Shown piece by piece: positions 42,601 to 50,812 of a DNA stretch of 64,000 nucleotides. Position 1 is the stretch's first letter. Every line of letters begins with the position of its first letter. The position numbers were made by a program, and so were the translations under genes. Location of the stretch: positions 139,463 to 203,462 of the forward strand of contig CAYPJU010000002.1 of the NCBI GenBank assembly GCA_964411125.1. Direction: 5' to 3'. The notes beneath the pieces were generated by a model, which was not told where the DNA came from, did no database searches, and saw only the letters and a list, made by a program, of their open reading frames with translations. This stretch comes from JBFIHF01 sp964411125 (GTDB lineage Bacteria > Myxococcota_A > Bradymonadia > Bradymonadales > Bradymonadaceae).

Positions 42601-44142
42601 GCACGCGGCGTTCGCATCACAGCCAGCCATCCCCGCGCCGCATTCGTCGATGTCGACGCAACCGGCTCCGACGGGCATGTAGCCTGGCTGACATTCGACA
42701 GGCTCGGTCGCGGGATATCCGCACCCGGCCGGCGGCGTGAGCGAGCCCCCGAACTCCTGTCCCCAGCATCGAAACGATCCGTCGTCCCGCACCCCGCACG
42801 CGTGCCGATGACGCGTGATGACCCGCACGTACCCGGTGTCGCTCGGCGTGCCGGTCACGAGATCGGTGTCGGCTCCCCAGCAGACGACGCCGCCTGCGTC
42901 GGTCAGCCCGCACGCCGCGAAGACGCCGACGGAGACCTGCGTGAAGCTGAGCCCCGCCCGCGACGGCGCGCGGTTGATGCCGTTCAACTCCGAGCCCCAG
43001 CAGCGCAACGTCCCGTCGCTCGCGACCGCACAGGTGTGCCGCGCCCCGGCGTCGATCTGGACGAACCCGCTCCCCGACGGCGCGGCGAGCTGCCCGTCGC
43101 GGTCCGGCCCCCAGCAGGTGATCTCGCCGGTCTCACGAAGCGCGCAGGAGTGGAAGTCCCCCGCGGTCACCTCGACCGCGTCGGTCACCGACGGGCTCGG
43201 AACGTCGTAGTCCCGATCGGACGCCATGAAACACGCCACGGTGCCGTCGTCCTTCAGACCGCACGCGTGGCCACGGCCGGTCGACACCTGCACGAACCCC
43301 GCTTCCGTCGGCGCGGCGGGCGGATTCGAGCCCCAGCACTCGATCGTACCGTCGCTCTGCAGCCCGCAGTCGCTCCACGCCCCTGCGGAGACCTGCACGA
43401 AATCCGTCGACGTCGGGATCGGCTCGGGCGCCGGCGCGCAGTCAGAGCAGTCCGTCACGCGAAGCCCCCAGCAGCACACACCCCCCGCCGTATCGATCCC
43501 GCACGAGTAGCTGCCGTGGTTGGGGATCGTCGTCGCGAACGAACTGAACCCCGTCACGCCCGTCGCCATCATGTCGGGGTTGCCCGGATCCCATAGACCG
43601 AGATTCGGCTCGTAGTTGTCCGCCGAATCCCCCGTCTGATCCCAGAGCCCCAGATTCGGCTCGTACTGCGAGCCGGTCGGCCCGTGCTCGTCCCAGAGCC
43701 CGAGGTTGGGCTCGAACTTCGAAATGGCGCCGGGACTCGAGAACGGGTCGGCCGAGCTGTCGAGCTCCAGCACCGCCGGCGGATCGAACTGCAGGCCTTC
43801 GGGACCGAACGTGTAGACCTTCCCCTTTACGACGGAGTTGGCGAGTGTGTCCTCGGGCTCGCTCACCTCGACGGTGATCACGGTGTCCTGCTCGAGGGCC
43901 CCTGCCGCAACCCGGAGCGTCCCTCCTGCGACCCGCACCTCTCCCCCCTGGGAAGCCGACACCATCACGCTCGCCGATGCGGGAGTCTCTCCCGTGTCGG
44001 TGTCGCCCCCCGCGTCGGCCCCCGAATCGACCTCGGCGTCAGCCTTCGGTTCCGGCTTCGGGGTCCGGTTGCCAGGGCTGTCCACGCACCCCACTGCAAC
44101 AAGAACGAGAACTGAGATCGGTGCGACGATGTCGGGCTTCAA
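39646..44142 (-). CDS. Giant RCC1-repeat and EGF-repeat lipoprotein
   Basis: A 1498-residue lipoprotein. The TTG start at 44142 is chosen because GGAGG lies five bases upstream and a signal ending VAVGC (Cys19) follows directly. In order: an acidic linker (20-55), a ZU5-like beta domain (about 58-130), three exact-period repeats of EPNLGLWD (143-185, period 17), a first set of about six RCC1-like blades (about 205-475; recurring C-G-L/V, D-G-T, C-W-G), seven calcium-binding-type EGF repeats (about 496-785), and a long second set of RCC1-like blades (about 800-1498; pattern W-x-x-V-x-A-G-x-x-H-T-C-A, C-W-G-x-N). RCC1 beta-propellers and EGF repeats act in binding. It is probably a surface adhesin or receptor. 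Confidence 0.85.
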   Translation of the reverse strand: MKPDIVAPISVLVLVAVGCVDSPGNRTPKPEPKADAEVDSGADAGGDTDTGETPASASVMVSASQGGEVRVAGGTLRVAAGALEQDTVITVEVSEPEDTLANSVVKGKVYTFGPEGLQFDPPAVLELDSSADPFSSPGAISKFEPNLGLWDEHGPTGSQYEPNLGLWDQTGDSADNYEPNLGLWDPGNPDMMATGVTGFSSFATTIPNHGSYSCGIDTAGGVCCWGLRVTDCSDCAPAPEPIPTSTDFVQVSAGAWSDCGLQSDGTIECWGSNPPAAPTEAGFVQVSTGRGHACGLKDDGTVACFMASDRDYDVPSPSVTDAVEVTAGDFHSCALRETGEITCWGPDRDGQLAAPSGSGFVQIDAGARHTCAVASDGTLRCWGSELNGINRAPSRAGLSFTQVSVGVFAACGLTDAGGVVCWGADTDLVTGTPSDTGYVRVITRHRHACGVRDDGSFRCWGQEFGGSLTPPAGCGYPATEPVECQPGYMPVGAGCVDIDECGAGMAGCDANAACTNTPGSFECACEAGFSGDGFTCSDDDECADGTDDCDANATCTNTSGGFTCTCDAGYVGDGVTCADEDECAAGTDNCDANATCTNNVGGFDCACDAGFTGDGLTCTDDDECAAGTDNCGANATCTNVPGSFDCACDTGYTGDGITCVDEDECSAGTDNCDVNATCTNTVGSFACACGSGFSGDGLTCTDVDECLAGTDNCSADATCTNSVGAFSCACVAGYQGDGVTCADVDECAAGTDNCDVNATCANNVGSFDCTCDDGFTGDGVVCTPLASAVSEVAAGSFHNCALRSGEIFCWGDNLYGQLGDGTMTSSPAPVQVGSAANWVSLASGADHNCAINSVGELWCWGSNLNGELGDGTMMDSTVPVRESTNLTTWAQVTAGGAHTCAVTTGGELYCWGNGFFGQLGGGTTGVQQSNPTRETTNATNWSAVAAGGDHTCAIDNTGGLFCWGANFAGQIGDGTTGVDRPSPTGIGGGPWEAVVGGGAHTCATSGGELHCWGSNVGGQLGVGDTNDRAAPTRVGVDTDWASPAAGSDDTCSSKSDGSMWCWGVNLDGQLGVGDTVDRSSPTQVGVDTDWGDVEIPVIGAHACGVKAGIVVCWGANVEGQLGVPSSRSAPAGEIDAGSTWTSVSAFGGEDVDVMLGFSSYGCGIKNGAPWCWGWSAYDPSLTDSTTPVAGTSGDVDWTTVSSSSTHSCGLKGGAPRCWGDNADGGLGDGTNVASLSPVVVQGTGADNDWSVVNAGSGFSCGVKAGGLWCWGRGLEGQLGDGTSASRNTPVESGAATGTLWSDVSAGHTHTCGIHGSELYCWGGNAFGQLGNGSTIDLPIIDAMPTVMGTNFASVSAGMEHTCAIDASGNLHCTGDNTNGELGDGTTTPSTDFVIVAAGPAPWSQVSVGRDHTCGVAGGSAYCWGGNEFGQLGDGTRFGSSSPVAVSTSFTDWVEISVGDVFSCGRRSGGQVHCWGDNGQGQMGDGSLRFLTPRAVALP
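43588..43716 (-). repeat. Three in-frame 51-base repeats encoding EPNLGLWD
   Basis: Three copies of a 17-residue unit in the giant lipoprotein, each starting F/Y-E-P-N-L-G-L-W-D, followed by a variable acidic/Gly tail. I do not recognise the unit. It lies between the ZU5-like domain and the first RCC1 blades. Confidence 0.85.
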
Positions 44143-44343
44143 GCGGGCCTCCCCCACGAGTTTGAGACGAGTATACCGGGATGCCGCGGCCGCGAAACGG
44201 CTTTCCCACGTTCCGATCCCGAAGCTGAGTGGCAGGCGGAAAACGACCCGCCGCCGCCGCGTCGCTGGCCGTCTCCCGGCCGACACCAACCGCGCGGAGC
44301 TTTCGTTTTGACGCCGTGGCGACCCGTGTGGTGAGGTAGCGCC

Positions 44344-47300
44344 ATGAGGATCGGTGCATTCGAGGTGGGCGAAGAGATTGGACGAGGCGGCATGGGGGCG
44401 GTGTACCTCGCGCGACACGCATCCGACGGCGTCGACGTCGCCCTCAAGATCCTCGACGAGATGCAGTCCGACATGGACCACGCGTTCGATCTCGAAGTGC
44501 AGGCGATGGCACGCCTCAACCATCGAAGTATCGCGATGGTCGTCGACGCCGGACGGCTCGAGGCCGAGACCGCCCGTTCCATGCAGTTCCCGCCCAACTC
44601 GCCCTGGATCGCGATGGAGTTCGTCCGGGGCGACGAGCTCGCGACCCTCCGCGGCGCACTCGGCTGGGACGAGATCCGCGACTTCGCGCTCGGCGTGCTC
44701 GACGCCCTCGCCCACTCACACTCTCTCGGCGTCGTCCACCGCGACATCAAGCCCCAGAACATCATCATCGCGCGAACCTTCGATCGCCGCGTCGATCCGA
44801 AACTCGTCGATTTTGGGATTGCCCTCCCGATCGAAGATCTCGAAATCGAGGGCGGCGATCCGACGGACAAGACCGTCATCGGCACCCCCCGCTACATGGC
44901 CCCCGAGCAGGTCGCCGCCGCCTGGGCCATCCAGGGGCCACCGACCGATCTCTACTCGTTGGCGTGCGTCATCTGGGAACTCGCCACCGGCTCCGCACCG
45001 TTCGACGACAAGGCGCCGTACGTCCTGATGCTGCGGCACCTCAAGGACCCGCCCCCGACGTTCCGTCCGCGCATTCCGGTCCCGCTCGGGCTCGAGCGAT
45101 GGCTCCGCCGAATGCTCGAGAAGGGGCCGATGGAGCGGTTTCGCCGCGCCGCAGACGCTGCCCACGCGTTCCGCGCGCTCGGTGACGTCACCGTCCTCGG
45201 CGACGAGGAGCCGACCGAAGTCGAGGAGGACTGGAAGACGATGCGCGAGGTCGCTCCAGTGGCCGACCTCCCCGAACCGGTTCGTCGCCCCTGGCACGGC
45301 ACCTACGATCGACCGCCGATCCCCGAGCAACCTCGCGAGCGCTCCGCGGACTCTCGCATGACGCTCGTCGGGTCCGGCCTCGGCCTCGTCGGCATGCGCA
45401 CGATGCCGCTGGTCGGGCGCCGCAGCGAGCGCGACGCACTCTGGCAAGCGCTCCTCGCCGCCGACCGCGCATGTTCCCCCCAGCCCGTCGTACTCAGAGG
45501 GCCCGCCGGTGTCGGCAAGAGCCGACTCGCCGAGTGGTTCTCGCGGCACGCCGACGAGGTCGGCGGTGCGCAGGTCCTGCGCGTCCTCCACAGTGAGGAC
45601 GGTGGTGCCGCCGATGGCCTCGGGCCCGCGCTCATCCGGCACATGCGATGCAAGGGACTCGAGGTGGTCCAAGCGTCCGAGTTCATCCAGCGATGGCTCG
45701 CCGACAGAATGGAGAACCCGTCGGAGCCGCTCGCCGAATCGCTCCTTTCGATCGTCATTTCGGGCTACGGCGAGGTGAACACCTCTGCCTTCTTCATGGA
45801 CCCCGCCGAGCGCTACCGGATCTTCACCGAGTTCCTCGACGTACTCTGTCGCGAGCGTCCCGTCGTCCTCTGGATCGACGACGCGCAGTGGGGCCGCGAT
45901 GCCGTGGAACTCGCGCATCATCTCATGACCGCGCCGAAGCAGCTCCCCGTCGTGATCGTGGTCACGATGAAGGACGACAACCCCGACAACCCGGCCGAAC
46001 GACGCGCGATCGAACTCGGCGAAATGGGAACGTCGATGCACGTAGAGCCGCTCGACGAGACCGAGCAAATCGCGCTCGTCCGCCAGATGCTCGGCCTCTC
46101 GCTGTCGCTCGCCCGAACGGTCGCCGAGCGGACCGGAGGCAACCCGCTTTTCGCCACGCAGCTCGTCCGCTCCTGGGTGGCGGGAGGAGCGCTCGTCGCC
46201 GCCGACGACGGCCTCGTCCTGTCGGCGAGCGCGCCGAACATGCCCGACGACGTTCACGCCCTGCTCGCCGACGAGTTCGACCGCATCATCGAAGGGTTTC
46301 TTCCCCGCGCCCCCGACGCGAACGAACGGATCGAACTCCTGGCGACGCTGGGCAGCGAGGTCGTCGACGCCGAACTCGCCGCGCTGGCCGGGGCAGACCG
46401 ATTCTTGGTCGAGGAGATGATGCGCGCGCTCGCGTTCGGAGGTCTCGTCGAACGAACCGAAGATGGCTGGCGTTTCTCGACGAGCCTCTTCCGCGAGAGC
46501 CTGGAGCGTCGAGCGCGCGAGGCCGGGCGGTCGGAGGGCCACCACCGACGCTGCGCCGATCTGGTGCGTGATTTCTACGACGACCACGCGGTCGGGATCG
46601 CAGCGCGACGCGCACGCCACCTCCTCGGCGCGAAGGCGTACGCAGAGGCGATCGCCCCCCTCCTCGTCGCCGCCGACCTCGCGGTCGGCGAGTCGGTCGC
46701 CGAGGCCCGCCAGCTCCTGGAGCTGCTCGACGACGCCATCGAGCGGGTCGGCGAGGACACCTCCCGCGCACGTGCGCACGCGCGCCTCATCCGGGGCTCG
46801 GTCGAACTCATCGCCGGAAACGTCGACCAGGTTCTCGTCATCGCCGCAGAGGTCGCGGAAGAGGCCGAAGCTCACGGCTGGAAGGTGGAACTCGGGCGCG
46901 CCCACTCACAGCGCGCCAACGTCCTGTCGCACCAGGGAAAACCCGCCGAGGCACTCGCCGCGTACGAACTGGCTTCCGCCGCCCTCGAAGGCGAGAGTCC
47001 CGAAGCGCTCGCCCGCCACCTCGTGTCCCTCGGCGTCGCGCGGCGCCGCGCCAACGACGTCGCCGGCGCGATCGACGCCTGCGCACGAGCCGTCCAGATC
47101 TACGAAGACCTGGAGCGTGACCGCGAGCTCATCAACGCCCGGAGCGAACTCGGCTGCTCGATGCTCGGACACGGCCAGTACGACGAAGCACGCGAACTCC
47201 TCCGACGCGCCGCGCGCGACGCGGCAGCGCTCGGGTCCGCGCAGGCGCAGTGGCGCGCCCTCCTCCTCGAAGGACTGCTCGAGATCCTGGCCGAGCGATG

Positions 47301-47745
47301 GGACGCCGCCCGCGGCTGTTTCGATCGCGCGAACGACGTCTTCGATGTTCAGGGGGTCCCGAAGACAGTGGCCGAGCTCCACGAAGCCTTCGTGGAGGCC
47401 TGCGACGGTGACGTCGACGTCGCCGAGGCGACGCTCCACCGAGCGGTGGCGACTTTCGAGCGCATCGGCCTTCGGTTCGAGGTGCCCTCGATGCTCACCG
47501 CGCTCGGAATCTGCGCCGCACGCCGCGAAGACTGGGAGACGTGCGCGTCCCTGATCCGACGGGCGCAGCACGGCATCACGGAAACGGGCGCGACGAGCCT
47601 TCTGGTCGCCACCGGTGCGGACACCGTCGCCGGTCTCGCACGCAACGCCGGCGAATCGAGCTGCGAACGCGTGGCGCACCAGCTCGCCCAATCGCAGTGG
47701 GTGGCGCTCGGCCATCCGCGCGCAGGCAGCACGCGACCAGACTGA
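44344..47745 (+). CDS. PknK-like Ser/Thr kinase fused to AAA/STAND ATPase and TPR region
   Basis: A 1133-residue multidomain protein. Kinase domain 1-280: GRGGMG (13-18), Lys35, HRD (132-134), DFG (156-158), APE (186-188). An ATPase domain starts about 355 (MPLVGRRSERDALW), Walker A GPAGVGKS (386-393) and Walker B VVLWIDDAQW, as in PknK/AcoK-type predicted ATPases. A TPR-rich helical tail covers about 740-1110. This architecture is widespread in Myxococcota and PknK-like regulators; it lacks the LuxR DNA-binding end of PknK/MalT. It is divergent from the giant lipoprotein gene (201 bases between starts), and the ligase gene is convergent. Confidence 0.9.
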   Translation: MRIGAFEVGEEIGRGGMGAVYLARHASDGVDVALKILDEMQSDMDHAFDLEVQAMARLNHRSIAMVVDAGRLEAETARSMQFPPNSPWIAMEFVRGDELATLRGALGWDEIRDFALGVLDALAHSHSLGVVHRDIKPQNIIIARTFDRRVDPKLVDFGIALPIEDLEIEGGDPTDKTVIGTPRYMAPEQVAAAWAIQGPPTDLYSLACVIWELATGSAPFDDKAPYVLMLRHLKDPPPTFRPRIPVPLGLERWLRRMLEKGPMERFRRAADAAHAFRALGDVTVLGDEEPTEVEEDWKTMREVAPVADLPEPVRRPWHGTYDRPPIPEQPRERSADSRMTLVGSGLGLVGMRTMPLVGRRSERDALWQALLAADRACSPQPVVLRGPAGVGKSRLAEWFSRHADEVGGAQVLRVLHSEDGGAADGLGPALIRHMRCKGLEVVQASEFIQRWLADRMENPSEPLAESLLSIVISGYGEVNTSAFFMDPAERYRIFTEFLDVLCRERPVVLWIDDAQWGRDAVELAHHLMTAPKQLPVVIVVTMKDDNPDNPAERRAIELGEMGTSMHVEPLDETEQIALVRQMLGLSLSLARTVAERTGGNPLFATQLVRSWVAGGALVAADDGLVLSASAPNMPDDVHALLADEFDRIIEGFLPRAPDANERIELLATLGSEVVDAELAALAGADRFLVEEMMRALAFGGLVERTEDGWRFSTSLFRESLERRAREAGRSEGHHRRCADLVRDFYDDHAVGIAARRARHLLGAKAYAEAIAPLLVAADLAVGESVAEARQLLELLDDAIERVGEDTSRARAHARLIRGSVELIAGNVDQVLVIAAEVAEEAEAHGWKVELGRAHSQRANVLSHQGKPAEALAAYELASAALEGESPEALARHLVSLGVARRRANDVAGAIDACARAVQIYEDLERDRELINARSELGCSMLGHGQYDEARELLRRAARDAAALGSAQAQWRALLLEGLLEILAERWDAARGCFDRANDVFDVQGVPKTVAELHEAFVEACDGDVDVAEATLHRAVATFERIGLRFEVPSMLTALGICAARREDWETCASLIRRAQHGITETGATSLLVATGADTVAGLARNAGESSCERVAHQLAQSQWVALGHPRAGSTRPD

Positions 47746-47929
47746 ACCCGGGGCCCCGACGGACTCCAGGTCCGCCGAGAATCTCTCTTCGACAAAGCGG
47801 TCGCGGTCGTCGGGCTCGATGACGAAACGGTAGACAACGAAGATCTGGAGCAGCCTTCTCGGTCCCCCAACCCTCGCTACTGCGGTCGGCCGAGGGCTGA
47901 AGAGCGCGCGGTCCACGACTGCGAGTGAC

Positions 47930-49384
47930 TCAGTTCCCCTTCGAGCTCGCCTCTTCCCACCCCTTCTTGACGTTATTCTCGATCCACGCCGCCACGTGTT
48001 CGTCGATCCCTGCCCGGTCGGGCGCGACGCGGAGATCCGTCTGAAGAGGCTCTTTCCTGCCCGGCGAAAAGTCCGTGAAAAAGACGACGTAGGGTGGGTA
48101 GTTGCGGTCCTCGTCGTCCTTGTTCGTCGCGAACGCGACGTACTTTCGAACGCCCAACCCGCCCCGCAACTCTTTCGTCCACGCCTTGCGCTCCAGCACC
48201 TCCGAGCGCGACAGGTCCTTTGGCGTCGCCTTCTCGTCGCGGCCCGCGAATGGCACGTGGCGGAAGACCTGGTCGAGCCCCACCGTCCCCACGTCGACCG
48301 GCTTGTCCTCCCGGGGGCCGACGAGGATCGGGTGGATCATCGAGACGATCGGCAGCGTGCCGAGCGCCGAATAGCCGGACTTCTCGTCGTAGGCGAGCGT
48401 CATCCGCCGCACCGGAAGGTCCCGGCTGTCCGTGTCGACGATGTCCGACACCTTCACCTCGACCACGATCTCCGGCTTCACGAATCGTGAAAGTGTTCCT
48501 TCACGGTTTGCCATCCGGAAGGTGCTCGGTACCTCGAGGTCCTTCAGGCGCTCGTGCCATTTCAAGCGGTCCTCGTCGGTGAACCCACCCCCGACGGCGC
48601 CGAGGACGTGGAACGTGCCGTCGTCACGGAGCAGAGCGACCGTGATCTCCCGCACCATGTCGACCCCGTTCTCCAGCCGCTCTCCGTACGCGATGACGAC
48701 GGCATCGAGCGTGATGAACGGCTTCACCTTGTACGTGATCCCCTGCTCGCTACGGACGACGATCCCCTCGAACTTCTCCGACAGGACCCACTCCTGGTAG
48801 TACTTCAGCGCCTCCGACTTCTCCCCCTGGACCGTCGTCACGACCGAGCACCGCTCGCCGTCGCCGAGCAGCTCCTCCAGACGCTCGTATCGGTCGGCAT
48901 ACGCCTCGTAGAGGAAGTCCTTCTGCCCTTCCTCGACGAGGTCGAACGCCTTGAAGCAGAGCATCGTCGCGCGCTCGTCGTCGTGTAGCGCGGTCGCGAC
49001 GTGTCCGACGCGGGGGCGCCCACCTTCGGGCGGGACGCCGAAGAGCTCGCCCGCGATCACGATGTCGCCCGCGTCTGCCAGGAGCTTCTCCGCTTCCTCG
49101 GCGACCGGAATCCCCTGCAAGACCCGCCCGTTGTAGGCGACCAGGGCGGTCTCTCCGTCCCGCTTGACCAGGAACCAGAGCTCGCCGTCGATCTTCGTCG
49201 AGATGAAGAGGTCACCGTCGGGAAGGTAACGCTCGATGTTGTCGGGGAACACGACGCGGTACCGCTTCGCGACGAGCTTCTTGTAGTTCTTGAGCTTCTC
49301 GTGCAGCTCCGTGTCCGTGAGGGCACCGAGTTTCGCGCGCCGCCCCTCCCCGTAGTCGATCCATTCGTCCGCAAAAGCACTCAT
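47930..49384 (-). CDS. ATP-dependent DNA/RNA ligase-like nucleotidyltransferase
   Basis: A 484-residue ligase-fold protein. The nucleotidyl-Lys motif is KIDGEL (64-69, Lys64). Further motifs: GELFG (112-116), LCFKAFDL (142-149), FEGIVVRS (205-212) and YKVKP (218-222), so all core catalytic motifs are present. An OB-like segment (about 246-320; LGAVGGGFTDEDR, PEIVVEVKVSDI) follows. A C-terminal extension of about 150 residues (335-484) is not recognised. Motif I with Ile-Asp-Gly-Glu-Leu is not that of standard LigC/LigD (K-x-D-G-x-R), so the substrate could be DNA or RNA. The ATG overlaps the stop of the middle gene by four bases (ATGA). It is the last gene of a three-gene operon. Confidence 0.82.
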   Translation of the reverse strand: MSAFADEWIDYGEGRRAKLGALTDTELHEKLKNYKKLVAKRYRVVFPDNIERYLPDGDLFISTKIDGELWFLVKRDGETALVAYNGRVLQGIPVAEEAEKLLADAGDIVIAGELFGVPPEGGRPRVGHVATALHDDERATMLCFKAFDLVEEGQKDFLYEAYADRYERLEELLGDGERCSVVTTVQGEKSEALKYYQEWVLSEKFEGIVVRSEQGITYKVKPFITLDAVVIAYGERLENGVDMVREITVALLRDDGTFHVLGAVGGGFTDEDRLKWHERLKDLEVPSTFRMANREGTLSRFVKPEIVVEVKVSDIVDTDSRDLPVRRMTLAYDEKSGYSALGTLPIVSMIHPILVGPREDKPVDVGTVGLDQVFRHVPFAGRDEKATPKDLSRSEVLERKAWTKELRGGLGVRKYVAFATNKDDEDRNYPPYVVFFTDFSPGRKEPLQTDLRVAPDRAGIDEHVAAWIENNVKKGWEEASSKGN

Positions 49385-50100
49385 CCTTCCTCCTCGGACG
49401 CGAGCGACTTCAGCTCGAGGTTCGAAAGGTGCAGCAGCAGCAGATAGCCGTCGCCGTCGATCCTTCCCTCCAGAAATCCGCGATACGGTGAGCCGTTCGT
49501 CTGAAAGATGAGGGGTCGCGTCCCGCGTTTACCCGACCCGACGAGCAGGAGTTTCTCTTCTTCGTGGAGCTGCTTCGCGATGTCGTACAGAAAGTCGAAC
49601 GTGAGGCCGTTCACGTGCCGCACCCGGAGCTTCCGTCCGATGGCGAAGCGGCGGACGACTTCGTCGACCGGGAACATCCGTCCGCTCCACGGCAAGGGTG
49701 TGTCCTCGTCGACCGTAGCCTCGACGTCGACGAAGTCTTGCCTCTCCTTCTCCTCCCCGTCGGGCCCGTACTGCACCATCAGCACGCGCGCCGTGTAGAG
49801 GACCGAGCCGTCCGAGCGAACGTAGACGCGGTCGGTACTCCCGATGCGGCGTCCTGCCTTCTCGAAATCGATCTCGGCGTCGTCCTCCACGAGCGCTTCG
49901 GCGAGCGCCGCGTCGTCACCGTACTTCTCCAGCAACGCTTCGTACGAGCGGTCCTCGGTGAGCTTGATGAAGCGCTCCGATTGGACCTCCTCCCCCTTCG
50001 GGTTGATGTACCCGTAGCGCTTGTCGACCTTCGGCGTGTCGATCTCGACGTGCGCGTCACGGTCTCGGGCATCGGTCAGGCTGATCACTCGTTTGGGCAC
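49381..50100 (-). CDS. Unrecognised ligase partner protein (239 residues)
   Basis: I do not recognise this family. It begins MPKRVISLTDARDRDAHVEI, then VDKRYGYINPKGEEVQ. A helical acidic segment (about 45-85) is followed by beta-rich sequence (about 85-150; DRVYVRSDGSVLYTARVLMV) and ends in a region with KLLLVGSGKRGTRPLIFQ and a final acidic tail. No catalytic motif is obvious. The GTG start lies nine bases after the previous stop, with GAGGAGG overlapping that stop, and the end overlaps the ligase start. Coupling to the ligase is therefore strong. A Ku-like or clamp-like accessory is only a guess. Confidence 0.7.
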   Translation of the reverse strand: MPKRVISLTDARDRDAHVEIDTPKVDKRYGYINPKGEEVQSERFIKLTEDRSYEALLEKYGDDAALAEALVEDDAEIDFEKAGRRIGSTDRVYVRSDGSVLYTARVLMVQYGPDGEEKERQDFVDVEATVDEDTPLPWSGRMFPVDEVVRRFAIGRKLRVRHVNGLTFDFLYDIAKQLHEEEKLLLVGSGKRGTRPLIFQTNGSPYRGFLEGRIDGDGYLLLLHLSNLELKSLASEEEG

Positions 50101-50109
50101 GGGGCCTCC

Positions 50110-50718
50110 TCACATCATGCTGAAGTCGAGATCGTCGTCGTCGAACGGATCGTCGTCGTCGTCGTCCTGGGGCGCGACCTGTGCCTTACGAAGAAACTCG
50201 AACTTCGTCTCTTCTCCCAGGATCCCGAAAATCCCCTCGTCGTTTTGAAGTAGAAACATCGGGTCGGGTTCGCTCGCCGACCGGTAGACGAAGTCGACCT
50301 CGAAGATTGCGCCCTCTTCCAACTGAGCCCGCAGGTCGTCGTCGAGCGACTCGGGGTCGAGCTCGTAGACCGCCTTGACGTTGTGATCGAGCACGCGCCG
50401 TGGATCGATCGGACCGCGCAACTCCTGCTCCACGCCGAGAGTCGACCCGATGCTCGGCAGCGGCTCACCCTCCGCATCGACGGCGGTGAGCTCGGAGCGC
50501 TCCGTCACTTCGTAGTTGTCGTTGATGTAGACCGAGGCGGTCGAACCCTTGAGCAACAGAGTGCTCCCGTCTCGGGTCAGAAACGCGGTGTCCGTCTCGT
50601 TCCCCTCCTCGTCCACGACGACCCGGACCTTCCGACCGTAAAGCTTCTCGCGCGTCAGTCGGTTGAGCCCGAACTCGCTCGTCTCGCCGTTGAAATTGAC
50701 TACGATGCTTCTCGCCAT
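50110..50718 (-). CDS. Unrecognised beta-rich protein with acidic tail ending DLDFSMM
   Basis: A 202-residue protein; ATG 50718 has GGAGAG about six bases upstream. The N-terminal part resembles a small beta domain (FNGETSEFGLNRLTREKLYG, DGSTLLLKGSTASVYIND) and the central part is mixed. It ends with a run of Asp and the motif DDDLDFSMM, which looks like a C-terminal docking or peptide signal. No known domain is recognised. First gene of the ligase operon, with a candidate promoter 40 bases upstream. Acidic C-terminal peptides of this kind often bind partner proteins, but that is inference. Confidence 0.7.
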   Translation of the reverse strand: MARSIVVNFNGETSEFGLNRLTREKLYGRKVRVVVDEEGNETDTAFLTRDGSTLLLKGSTASVYINDNYEVTERSELTAVDAEGEPLPSIGSTLGVEQELRGPIDPRRVLDHNVKAVYELDPESLDDDLRAQLEEGAIFEVDFVYRSASEPDPMFLLQNDEGIFGILGEETKFEFLRKAQVAPQDDDDDDPFDDDDLDFSMM

Positions 50719-50758
50719 GGCGCCTCTCCAGGGTCCGATCGACAAGTCTCTGCGCGGG

Positions 50759-50786
50759 TTTATCGCGGGACCCCGCCTCTATGCAA
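50759..50786 (-). promoter_or_regulatory. Candidate promoter of the ligase operon
   Basis: On the minus strand TTGCAT (50786-50781) and GATAAA (50764-50759) are 16 bases apart, with an AT-rich -10 in GC-rich sequence. It has the same TTG-16-GATAAA form as the candidate at 12158-12185. Predicted leader about 35 bases. Confidence 0.4.
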
Positions 50787-50812
50787 GGTGCGGTCTCGGG
50801 TCCTTTGCGTCC

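Noticed and set aside
47930..50718. Classical Ku-LigD end-joining operon
   Set aside because: No Ku core, polymerase or nuclease domain is visible, and the ligase motif I differs from LigD.
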